DNA from: Lumbricus rubellus
Taxonomy: Eukaryota > Annelida > Clitellata > Crassiclitellata > Lumbricidae
Assembly: GCA_945859605.1 (NCBI GenBank)
Contig: OX243824.1
Location: 21,702,785-21,766,784, forward strand
Direction: 5' to 3'
Length of the DNA stretch: 64,000 nucleotides
Positions 1 to 64,000 of this stretch are shown piece after piece. The notes below the pieces were generated by a model, which ran no database searches, was not told where the DNA came from, and worked only from the letters and a program-made list of their open reading frames with translations. The translations under genes and the position numbers were made by a program. Each line of letters starts with the position of its first letter. The first letter of the stretch is position 1.

Positions 1-1291
1 GAAGTTTAACATTAGCCGATATTTTTCGGTTGAAAATACAAATTGCCGGTATGTAAGTATACATGGAAAAACTAGTACGTGTTTATAATTTATTGGTCAG
101 AACATGACCCTAACTTCAAAATAATGCAACACTTCTCCACAAACTGTTACTGCAATTCAACTCCCACTCCCACAGACCTGCAGATCTTACAGTGTTACAT
201 GTACCGGTATAGGCTACAGTACTGTTTCAAAAGTTTCCTCAGTGCTTAAAATCTCAGAATCTGTGTGGATGAGCTTCAACCACCTGTAGAGTAGACTATC
301 GTTGACATTCATCTTTTATGACTGTATTTACAAAGTAGGCTATGTTATTAGTTTCATCGCGTCTTCCATTCACGAACAGATAGTCAATTAGTCATGGCCT
401 ATAGGCCTAATAGTATAGAGCTGCTTGCTGGAAATCGTCAACAGCTTTCCACTGTGCTGCTGGTAGTATCCTAAGTTGATCCAATCACTTTCAATATTAA
501 GTAGGTTGAACAACAAGCACTGCCTTTTTGGTAATAAAAGGAATCAGTTTTGAGGATGCAGTAAACTGCGGAAATATCCTGCTTAAATTGGGGTTTCCAG
601 TGGTTGCTCGACAACCCCAAACTTATTTAATTGCTTTTCACTGATTTTTGAATCGTTCCAGTAGCACGAACATTTGGATCTTTTTTAGATAAACGAACAA
701 ACTTAAAACATCTCCATTTATAGAAATTCCGTTGTCTGACAATTGGATAATTGGCCCCCAACAAGCCATATTGCCTCGTCATCACTTCTTAAAAATAGTT
801 TATCTATGTTCAATAAACAATCTAAGACACACCCAGTCAGTGTGAGAATTTCTTGGTTTGGATTCTACACCTTAGTCTTTCTTAAGATCCACAGTAACGC
901 AACTCCGCATAAATTAATGTATGATTTCCATGCATTAACTTTTGTACAATTCTCATACTGCACCCAGGGCATCTAACATTTCTCATAATAAATAACGTCA
1001 AGCACATATAAGAGCTTGTAAAATAAGTTAATCATCATAAAATAATTAAGTTTTCCCACCAATTCCAATCATAGTTTCCAAATTGCTGATTTTAAAGAAA
1101 ATTCCCATGTATTTTCCTATTGTAAAGTTTTTATGCCGGTGGCAAGGCTTAACCTTTTTCAATTGGTCTGAAACTTGGCACAGTTGAACAAAATGATAAA
1201 TGGAATGGGAAAATTGCCAGGGAGCAGTATTTTTTGAAACTTTTTGAAAATGCATTAGAATCTGGAGCACCCTACTGTGAACTCTTTCAAC
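1..1291. other. No gene seen; AT-rich flank of the LTR element
   Basis: I see no exon with recognisable domain content, no RNA gene and no clear repeat structure here. Short open frames are present, but they lack flanking splice signals that join to anything and have no familiar motifs. It could be intron of the mosaic gene further right, or intergenic DNA. Confidence 0.5.
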
Positions 1292-1295
1292 ATAT

Positions 1296-1810
1296 TGTTA
1301 CGTTCGTCTAGGAGATGATAGAATGAAAGTAAGGCCCCGGGTTGAAATAACATATGAGTTTAATAACAAGAGCAGTATGTACAGGCGAAAAGCACTTAAC
1401 TAAGGTCTTAACTAGAGTCATACCGTTACAAGTAGCGCGTAGAACCACCAAGCAGGCGAAGAGACACGACCAAACGGACGACGGGTCCAAACGAACATCC
1501 CAGCAAGGAACAACCAACGGGGTCCAGCGGACCACCAAGCGAACCAAACGGTGTCCTCACACACCAAACGACCAAACGACCACCCGGTCCAAAAGCAAAG
1601 CAAGCGGTGCCACTCACGACAAACGGTGTCCTTCCAAAAGCAAAACTGTGCCCTAACTATCACATGAGTTAATCGTATTTATAGTCGTCGCCAGTAGACT
1701 AATGTTCACGCGCGCACGACACTCCTTTAAAACACACAGCAAACGCACAGCTGGTCAAGTCATGTCTCGTAAGAGCAGCACAACGTGTTAGATATAGAAG
1801 CTGTCTAACA
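1296..1810 (-). repeat. 3' LTR of the retroelement
   Basis: This 515-bp repeat matches 5422-5936 base for base wherever I compared it. It begins TG and ends CA on the minus strand. Small ORFs inside it occur identically in the other LTR and are not genes. The G-tract at 1813-1819 (minus strand) adjoins it as a polypurine tract. Confidence 0.93.
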
Positions 1811-1820
1811 TACCCCCCCT
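1811..1820 (-). promoter_or_regulatory. Polypurine tract of the LTR element
   Basis: On the minus strand the sequence AGGGGGGG followed by TA directly precedes the 3' LTR start TGTTAG. This is where plus-strand DNA synthesis is primed in LTR retroelements. Confidence 0.65.
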
Positions 1821-2042
1821 CATAAAGCACGAGTCGACCTGAAGGGTCGGCGAAGTATAGAAACCCCAAAGTCTGCTACTTAACTAACTACACCAAATCC
1901 CAAAGCAAGAATCGCAAATAGTTCATTGACACAGTTCAACAACAGATCCGTAAGAAAGTTCCACACAAAACCCAAAACTACTCTAAGTGTCCACAGAAAG
2001 TTACAATTTAATGACACTCGACAATGCGTACAAATTTTCACA

Positions 2043-4835
2043 CTAATCGCCAAACGCATAGCGACAAACGAAGTCGATTAACAACATCAAACGAAACGTT
2101 CGTATCCAAAAGTACCAAGAACATCGTCTCTTTTCCATTGTCCAAGGCCAACGTTCCAAGAAACCGTCCGCTCGCGACCTCCTCAAAGCACACCGATCGA
2201 CGCACCATGGCACACAGCCAACGACGTGAAAGAGCATCACGCTCAACGACCGAATCCATTGCGAAGCTTCACTGAGCAACTCGTCCAATTGCCCAACGAC
2301 AGAAGTGCCACGCGCCGACAACACCAGAGCGACCCACGTCATCCACCAGACAGCAACACCGCGCTCGTCTCTCGCTGGTCGTACCAATCGTAACCGGCGA
2401 AGTCGACGACCATCACCGACCATTGACTCTCCAACATCCACCGAAAGCACATCCTGCAAAGAAACTCCCGCACACAACTGAGAAACATTGCCACAAAATT
2501 CCTCTTCACCAACATCAGAGACACCAGAAAATACCTCGAGAGAAACACGTGCACACTCATGCACACAGACTTCACCAATCTCTGACACAACAGCAATACC
2601 ATCAATTGGCACATCACTCGAATCACAAGACTGAAACTCAGAGAAATCGTCAATCACACAGTCTTCTGTAACTGACGCAACAACACAACAATTTGCGTTA
2701 GCTCTCGACTCATTGTCAGCAACATCCGATGCAACCGGAAAATCAAAGTCAAAACATGAACCTTCATGCACATAATCATTGGCAACAGATGATGATACAA
2801 CAGACCAATCACAAGAAATACTCGAAGAATCAACAGTGTACTCTGATGCACCTGCATTACAATCAAACGCAACACATGAACAATCATGCACACGATTCCT
2901 CACCAAGTCTGCCAAGTACACATGCCAACGAACAATGTTATCGTGCAACAACTCTCCATCCACTGTAAACCTCACATCCTTGTCGATCAACAACAACTCA
3001 TCAGACAACACAAAGTCATTCGACTCCTCTCGCACAAGAAAACAATGAGTCAACACTACGAACTTCTGCACTTCCACAAACCTTTCAACCAACGCAACAG
3101 TTATGCACAACCGTACAACAGTCGAAATAGTGCAGCACCAACAATTCTTAACATAAGATGGCTCATAGACAACGGTTGTCATCATCGACTCAATAGACAA
3201 ACGTCCTTGCACACAATCATGCCATCGAACAACACTCGTACAACCAAGCGACTCCTCAACTAAAGTAGAGACAACATTCGCATTCGCTTCAGAAATGTTC
3301 TTGGTTGCAGTCGTACAACTCACGAACAGTTTCACCGCATCCTCACAAGTCAAGTCTCTATGCAACCATGCAACGACGTTGTCAACAAAGTCATTCATCC
3401 GTAAACAACCAATTTCAGCCAACAATCTGTTAGATATATAATCGGTCATCCAAGTTCGGTTTTCTTTCAGTTCGTACACAACATTCACACACAGCCGATG
3501 CAAGCGTTTAGGAAAAAATCTCCTAACCCAAACGAACTTCAACTCGTGCGACACAAATTCAAACTGACTACCAGCCACATCAACATCCGTATCGAATGGA
3601 GGAATCACGAAATCCATCGCATCTCCCAAAACTCCATTTACCCAAAACGTACACTCCTCACATACATGCATGTCCGTAGTCAACTGTACGCTCGTCTCAA
3701 CGGAAGAATAAACATCACTCACATCTTCATGCACGGCACCTTCATCAACTTCATTCGACACAGTCTTACGACTTTCACATACAATCGACTGCATACTTGT
3801 CTCAACGAGAGAACACTCCTCAATCTGTTCATGCAACACACCTGCAATAGGCCTACCACACTGCACATCATGCGAGTCATTCATGCACGACGTCTTCCAC
3901 ACACTTAACTGTACTTTGGCCTCAGCGGGAGAACCAACATCAACAACAGTTTCATTCAACGCCTCTGCAAAACCTCGCTGCAAATTATCCTCAGCAAACT
4001 CGATCTCATTTTCAACGACAGAAACATTCGACTCGTTCAACCACGCTTCATCGCACACAGCACACAGTTTATCGACACTCGATACAAGCTCACACGCCTC
4101 AGCGCACACAACGTCCCAGTCATTCAATGCAAGAGACCAATCATCGACAGGATTCGTACACTCCTCGGCATACACACGTTCGCTTAAATCTGCACCAGTT
4201 TCAACTTCAGACCACATACATACATTCTCATTCACATCAAACAATACACCAAATTCATCCTTAACCAAATCCTCACAGACATCGTCATGCTGTACGCTTA
4301 GGCCTACGTCTTCAAGCAAACCACATTCAACTATATCGTCAAAAGAATCGTCGTACACATGTTTCAATTTCCCAATTTTACGACACTCCTTCGAATTCTT
4401 CAAACATCTTGTGCTACCATTCCCTGATGAATTATGTTTAGCTTGCAAAGAACGTAATTGATTTTCCTCGGCCAATCTCTCCCGAGCAATTTCCTCCCAA
4501 ATTTCACTTGAAATTTTCTCAATTGAAACATCTGTACGAAATAAACCGTCTCTCTGTTCACGTTCACGAAGACGCTTCGAAAACATCCAAGCCTCAGCCA
4601 TGCTTCTTTCCAATGGACGCAATTTCTCCTCCAACTTCCTCATTTTCCTCTTTTCCTTACAAACCAACTGCTTCGCCTGTTTCGCCTCTAAATTCTCCCA
4701 AGGTTTCATTTTCCTCAGAAAATAACACCAGCGCAAAAGACAACTTGCTTCGTGTACCTCCGCACACGCAACTACGCAGAAAAATTCCTTTCTCCCACGC
4801 GTAACAAATTTCTCGAAATGTCGAACCCCCGACAC
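2043..4835 (-). CDS. 930-codon ORF of unknown function inside the LTR element
   Basis: This is a single uninterrupted frame filling most of the element's interior. Residues about 43-140 are basic and charged, likely coiled coil (starting near MKPWENLEAKQ; that internal Met at 4709 is an alternative start). The remainder is acidic and rich in Val, Ser, Cys, Asp and Glu, with loosely repeated VCEE/VSSV-like stretches. I find no gag CCHC knuckle, DTG/DSG protease triad, YxDD reverse transcriptase motif, or integrase HHCC/DDE pattern. The coding strand is G/T-rich, a composition in which TGA and TAG should be common, so 930 open codons argue for selection or very recent origin. Function unknown; it could be a highly diverged gag-like structural protein, a captured host gene, or an unrelated accessory protein. 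Confidence 0.6.
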   Translation of the reverse strand: MSGVRHFEKFVTRGRKEFFCVVACAEVHEASCLLRWCYFLRKMKPWENLEAKQAKQLVCKEKRKMRKLEEKLRPLERSMAEAWMFSKRLREREQRDGLFRTDVSIEKISSEIWEEIARERLAEENQLRSLQAKHNSSGNGSTRCLKNSKECRKIGKLKHVYDDSFDDIVECGLLEDVGLSVQHDDVCEDLVKDEFGVLFDVNENVCMWSEVETGADLSERVYAEECTNPVDDWSLALNDWDVVCAEACELVSSVDKLCAVCDEAWLNESNVSVVENEIEFAEDNLQRGFAEALNETVVDVGSPAEAKVQLSVWKTSCMNDSHDVQCGRPIAGVLHEQIEECSLVETSMQSIVCESRKTVSNEVDEGAVHEDVSDVYSSVETSVQLTTDMHVCEECTFWVNGVLGDAMDFVIPPFDTDVDVAGSQFEFVSHELKFVWVRRFFPKRLHRLCVNVVYELKENRTWMTDYISNRLLAEIGCLRMNDFVDNVVAWLHRDLTCEDAVKLFVSCTTATKNISEANANVVSTLVEESLGCTSVVRWHDCVQGRLSIESMMTTVVYEPSYVKNCWCCTISTVVRLCITVALVERFVEVQKFVVLTHCFLVREESNDFVLSDELLLIDKDVRFTVDGELLHDNIVRWHVYLADLVRNRVHDCSCVAFDCNAGASEYTVDSSSISCDWSVVSSSVANDYVHEGSCFDFDFPVASDVADNESRANANCCVVASVTEDCVIDDFSEFQSCDSSDVPIDGIAVVSEIGEVCVHECARVSLEVFSGVSDVGEEEFCGNVSQLCAGVSLQDVLSVDVGESMVGDGRRLRRLRLVRPARDERGVAVWWMTWVALVLSARGTSVVGQLDELLSEASQWIRSLSVMLFHVVGCVPWCVDRCALRRSRADGFLERWPWTMEKRRCSWYFWIRTFRLMLLIDFVCRYAFGD

Positions 4836-5260
4836 AAAATTAAGGCAAATTCACCTCACAAATTTCTCACACGGAACAAATTTATCGAAATGTCGAAACA
4901 CCCGACGCAAAATGAACGCAAATTCCAACTCTCTCGGAAATTTCTCAAAATTCAACCGTCAAATTACATCGACGAACGCGTTTCAAACGCCCAAAATTCT
5001 CAAAAGGACAACCAATTTTACGGTCGAACCAACCAACAAAACGTCCGCAAAACGTATTCTACCAAAAGTAACGCACAGTCAACACCTGACCGACGAACAA
5101 ACAAACGCACAAAATGTCGCACGGACAAAACGTAGGTGCACCCATACGTCGCTACTACAAAATTCAACGCTCAGTCAAACCACGTGACTGCCGAACGAAC
5201 GCACAAAATGTCTCATGGACCAAAACGTAGGCGCAACCAAATTTAAGTCGCATTAACCCA
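4803..5260 (-). repeat. Direct repeats in the 5' leader of the LTR element
   Basis: The leader between the primer site and the ORF has imperfect direct repeats: a segment near 4803-4850 recurs at 4876-4920 (shared AACAAATTT and CGAAATGTCGAA cores), and a segment near 5097-5140 recurs at 5188-5240 (shared CGCACAAAATGTC and AAAACGTAGG cores). Such leader repeats could be packaging or recombination products. Confidence 0.5.
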
Positions 5261-5401
5261 CAAAATTCACGCACAGCCTACAAAAAATTCCACCGACGCA
5301 CTACACAAAAACTTTCATCCCAAATCTACCAATTTCAGAATTTCACCTAAAGTTCAAAGTTAACGGGCCCCCAAAATTTTGCTAGACTACGCACAAGCAA
5401 A

Positions 5402-5419
5402 GGACCGGACGGGCCTCCA
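5402..5419 (-). promoter_or_regulatory. Primer-binding-like site of the LTR element
   Basis: Two bases inside the 5' LTR on the minus strand is TGGAGGCCCGTCCGGTCC. The TGG start and 2-nt spacing are typical of a tRNA 3'-end complement. I cannot name the tRNA with confidence. Confidence 0.65.
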
Positions 5420-5421
5420 TT

Positions 5422-5936
5422 TGTTACGTTCGTCTAGGAGATGATAGAATGAAAGTAAGGCCCCGGGTTGAAATAACATATGAGTTTAATAACAAGAGCA
5501 GTATGTACAGGCGAAAAGCACTTAACTAAGGTCTTAACTAGAGTCATACCGTTACAAGTAGCGCGTAGAACCACCAAGCAGGCGAAGAGACACGACCAAA
5601 CGGACGACGGGTCCAAACGAACATCCCAGCAAGGAACAACCAACGGGGTCCAGCGGACCACCAAGCGAACCAAACGGTGTCCTCACACACCAAACGACCA
5701 AACGACCACCCGGTCCAAAAGCAAAGCAAGCGGTGCCACTCACGACAAACGGTGTCCTTCCAAAAGCAAAACTGTGCCCTAACTATCACATGAGTTAATC
5801 GTATTTATAGTCGTCGCCAGTAGACTAATGTTCACGCGCGCACGACACTCCTTTAAAACACACAGCAAACGCACAGCTGGTCAAGTCATGTCTCGTAAGA
5901 GCAGCACAACGTGTTAGATATAGAAGCTGTCTAACA
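5422..5936 (-). repeat. 5' LTR of the retroelement
   Basis: This is the 515-bp partner of 1296-1810. On the minus strand it contains CTATAAATAC (plus positions 5801-5810), a candidate TATA box for the element's promoter. Confidence 0.93.
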
Positions 5937-5940
5937 ATAT

Positions 5941-7039
5941 TTTTTCAATTCTTAGTACTTTTTTGCATTTTGTCCAGTTTGAAACATTTAGTCATTTTGA
6001 AACTTTTGTTGTACATTTGTTTGTGAGATTTATTTCCCATAACTAAATCTACCAAGGTATTACCGTATCATACTCTGCTAGTTTGTGCATCATACAAGAA
6101 ATGGAGAATGGATGGAGTGTATTACTAAGTATTGCCATTCTCAGTTTTATTGATTTTTAGGCATGACCTAATGCATATGCTCTTTCATAAGGAGTCTTTG
6201 CATTAATGATCGAGTTCATGCTGTTCCACATTTATTGACTAGAAATATCTGATTTAACATGATTTCATTTGATCAGGAAGCCCAGATAATTAAGAAATTG
6301 TGCTCTGAATTGGTTCAAACCAGTGCCAGGAATGGTGCCAGAGTGTTATCATTACCCCAAACTCCTCCCATGATGATGTGAAACCAGTTGAACCAGTCCT
6401 ATTGCTGTTAGTTGTGTAGTGTTTCTGATACTTTATTAAATTTCGAGCATTTAAATTTTTCTTTTGGAACAGTTTTTAAATTAGGAAGTTTCTTTTGATA
6501 AACTATGCTGCTGTTAAAAATGTTTGAGGTTTGGTGGATGGGCGCTTTTCTTGTCACGCACGAATTGGTTTAAATACTTGAAACCATGCTATAAAATATA
6601 TCTTTGTGCCAAGATGTTATCTGCCGCTTGAGTTTTGTGCTTGCGACAGTCAGAACAGTCGTAAATTATTGTTGTTTTATTTTGTTCAAGTTAGCGAGTG
6701 TCATAAATTACTAAATGTCGAGTACAATACGTAGTGTATACATACAGTGGCTTTTGTGATGGATTTTTTGCGCTGTAGAATGAGCCAGTGCATTCAAATA
6801 TTTGGAATTATATTGTATTGTATCTATAAAAGTTTTATGCGCCTTTCAAAGTGCGCACCAATAAGAAGTGCTCCTCGTATGACCCAGAGAAATGAAAGTA
6901 GTTTTGAGACAGTGAAAGTTGTGACTCGAATAGCAGTTAAATAATTAACTAAGAACGTGTTGATGAAGAGAGCGGATTCCAAAGTGCAGAACCAATTAAG
7001 GCAAAGCTTGAGTTTTGGTCAAAGAATGTTCATTGAGCG
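5941..7039. other. No gene seen
   Basis: This is AT-rich sequence without a recognisable domain, tRNA-like unit or clear repeat. A 65-codon open frame near 6747-6944 has no motif I recognise and no support. Confidence 0.45.
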
Positions 7040-7047
7040 ATGGGTTT

Positions 7048-7375
7048 CAGGGGCGGATCCAGGGGGGGGGGGCAATCCGGCCATGGCCCCCCCATTTAGA
7101 AATGCCATGTATCGTGGCCCCCCCCATTTGGTTTCAGCGGCTGCTGAAATGGTATGATTTTTCCAAAAATTTTGGCTGGATGACTAAAAAAAAAAAAAAA
7201 AAAGGGTCATCAACTTTTTTGGCGGATGAAATGGTATGATTTTCCGAAAATTTTGGCCGGATGACAAAAAAAAAAGGTCATCAACTTTTTGGGCGGATGC
7301 GAATTTTTTTGTCCCAGACCCAAGGTCTCAAGAATTTTTTGGCCCCCCCGTCCAAAGTTTCTGTATTCGCCCTTG
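7048..7375. mobile_element. hAT-like MITE, perfect 8-bp duplication
   Basis: It begins CAGGGGCGGATCC and ends GTATTCGCCCTTG, imperfect inverted termini. ATGGGTTT flanks both sides (7040-7047, 7376-7383), a perfect 8-bp target duplication as made by hAT transposases. The interior has long C, G and A tracts and a GGTCATCAACTTTTT core shared with the element at 33880-34146 (and related to 53086-53296 and 55275-55597). Confidence 0.85.
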
Positions 7376-7896
7376 ATGGGTTTCATGTTTCATCAGATGA
7401 TTCTCTGGATTTAATTTGACTGGTGATGTCCTCTTGATCAAGTCAATACCTTAAAGTATTTCAAGTTGGCTTCTGAACCTGGGGTGATGAGAATGATGAA
7501 AGCCACAGAAATAATGCACTACCGTACATCAAATTAATATTGTAATCGTTTCCATCATTTAATAGTTTATTGCACTGGTAATTTCTATCGTGAGTGTTGG
7601 TGAGTGTGTGTGTGCATGTGTGTTTATATCCCTCATCCAAGAAAGAATTAATTGTGTACAATTAAAATGGTAATTATGTGACTGGTATATGTGATAAAAA
7701 AATTGTCAAAGTAAGACAATTTTGTGGTTAAAACATCATGTAGCCTATTACATGTGGCATGTAATGCTTTAAGGCCTTCTAAGGCCTCTCCTGCTGTTTG
7801 TTGTATGTTTTTATGTGAGGCGTCCTTGTAACTGGCTGTGTTATGGCATCGTAGAAATTGACATTATTATTAATATTATTATTATTATTATTGTAG

Positions 7897-63503
<55,607 letters not shown>

Positions 63504-63639
63504 GTAAGTGCTAGTTCTTGGCCTAACTTTCCTCTTTAATATCGTTATACACATGTTATCAAAAGTATCGCATGCTAATGTATTTGTGGACTTATGGTAT
63601 GTATCATGTATGGCTCAATCCTGATGCTTTGCCTGCATA

Positions 63640-63830
63640 GGTCCCTCTCAGTTGAATGGACTTGCACCATCAATTCACTCTGCCTTTCTCTCTGGTAGTC
63701 TATCCGCATCTTTTTCTCCTCTCTCAAATCTTGCCTTTTCTCTCTCAGGGTCGATCGCACTGGGAGCGCTTCTGAAAGACCTTTGCTGAGAGAAGCGCTT
63801 TATAAAATACAATACAGTACAAATTATACA
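63640..63830 (+). repeat. LINE 3'-end relic
   Basis: It reads IGPSQLNGLAPSIHSAFLSG and LGALLKDLC, then GAGAGAAGCGCTTTATAAAA and a TACAATACAG tail. Confidence 0.7.
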
Positions 63831-64000
63831 ATACAATGCAATATGTGTTTGAGGTAAATTATTTTAACATTTCATTACAACTTTGAAATTACGAAACACG
63901 TCCTTGTACTCACAGCTTATTTTACGCAACATACAAAACATTCTAGAGCTTCCCACTCGTATGTTATGTAAAATTTTTTAATTTTACACTTCATTAATAT

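Larger units (their letters stand above)
1292..5940 (-). mobile_element. Complete non-autonomous LTR retroelement with 4-bp target duplication
   Basis: Two direct repeats of 515 bp (1296-1810 and 5422-5936) bound a 3.6-kb interior. Both LTRs run from TG to CA, and ATAT lies immediately outside each end (1292-1295 and 5937-5940), so this is a whole insertion. The LTRs look identical in my reading, implying a recent insertion. Orientation is minus: a primer-binding-like site follows the right LTR, and a G-tract precedes the left LTR. The interior holds one 930-codon ORF but no protease, reverse transcriptase, RNase H or integrase motif, so mobilisation would have to be in trans. The 4-bp duplication fits retrovirus/Ty3-type integrases, but the superfamily cannot be assigned from sequence alone. 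Confidence 0.9.

Noticed and set aside
1308..1663. Several small frames, identical to those at 5434-5789
   Set aside because: They lie in the two LTRs and repeat because the LTRs are identical; no protein features.
2423..4804. Plus-strand frames of 79-192 codons
   Set aside because: Shadows of the long minus-strand ORF in A/C-rich sequence.
6747..6944. 65-codon frame upstream of the LDLa exon, possible first exon
   Set aside because: No signal peptide pattern and no suitable donor joining it to exon 1 in phase.

Overview
The window is animal nuclear DNA, AT-rich, with many small exons in long introns and dense interspersed repeats. The protein domains (CUB, sushi, EGF, HYR, PAN-like, laminin-G/pentraxin, GCC2_GCC3) and the tRNA-derived SINEs ending in a GCGCTATATAAATG-type tail suggest a marine invertebrate, plausibly a deuterostome such as an echinoderm or hemichordate. 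That placement is an inference and is weak; the sequence does not fix the species.

Positions 1-5940 hold no host exon that I can support. A complete, apparently very young LTR retroelement fills 1296-5936. It has two identical-looking 515-bp LTRs, a 4-bp target duplication, a primer-binding-like site and a G-tract. Its only long ORF, 930 codons on the minus strand, shows no gag or pol motif.

From 7897 to 63503 one plus-strand gene dominates. I reconstruct 55 internal coding exons (9,744 bp, 3,248 codons). Every junction is in phase and every intron is GT-AG except one GC-AG intron. The order of domains is: partial LDLa, 3 CUB, 4 sushi, 2 calcium-binding EGF, 4 sushi, 2 HYR, sushi-like, an unassigned cysteine module, 3 GCC2_GCC3, a run of EGF repeats interrupted by two PAN-like exons, laminin-G/pentraxin, HYR, sushi-like, a second unassigned module with an RRRR site, and at least 8 GCC2_GCC3. 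This is a secreted or cell-surface adhesion-type mosaic protein resembling SVEP1/Polydom in its HYR-sushi-GCC-EGF-pentraxin core, with CUB/LDLa added at the N-terminal side. Neither the start codon/signal peptide nor the stop codon lies in the window.

The introns carry at least five classes of mobile DNA: hAT-like MITEs with 8-bp duplications, a decayed 2.2-kb hAT-like transposon, a Harbinger-like MITE, TTAA-ended inverted-repeat elements, two 5'-truncated LINEs with 10-bp duplications plus many LINE 3' ends, and two tRNA-derived SINE families. There are also large minisatellites. One 27-bp array runs up to within a few bases of a coding exon.

The most unusual biology is (a) two PAN-like exon cassettes sitting inside EGF domains, where skipping the cassette would restore an intact EGF; (b) the pol-less LTR element with a long conserved-looking ORF of unknown function; and (c) a duplicated sushi/unassigned-module/GCC block, one copy carrying a furin-type basic site.
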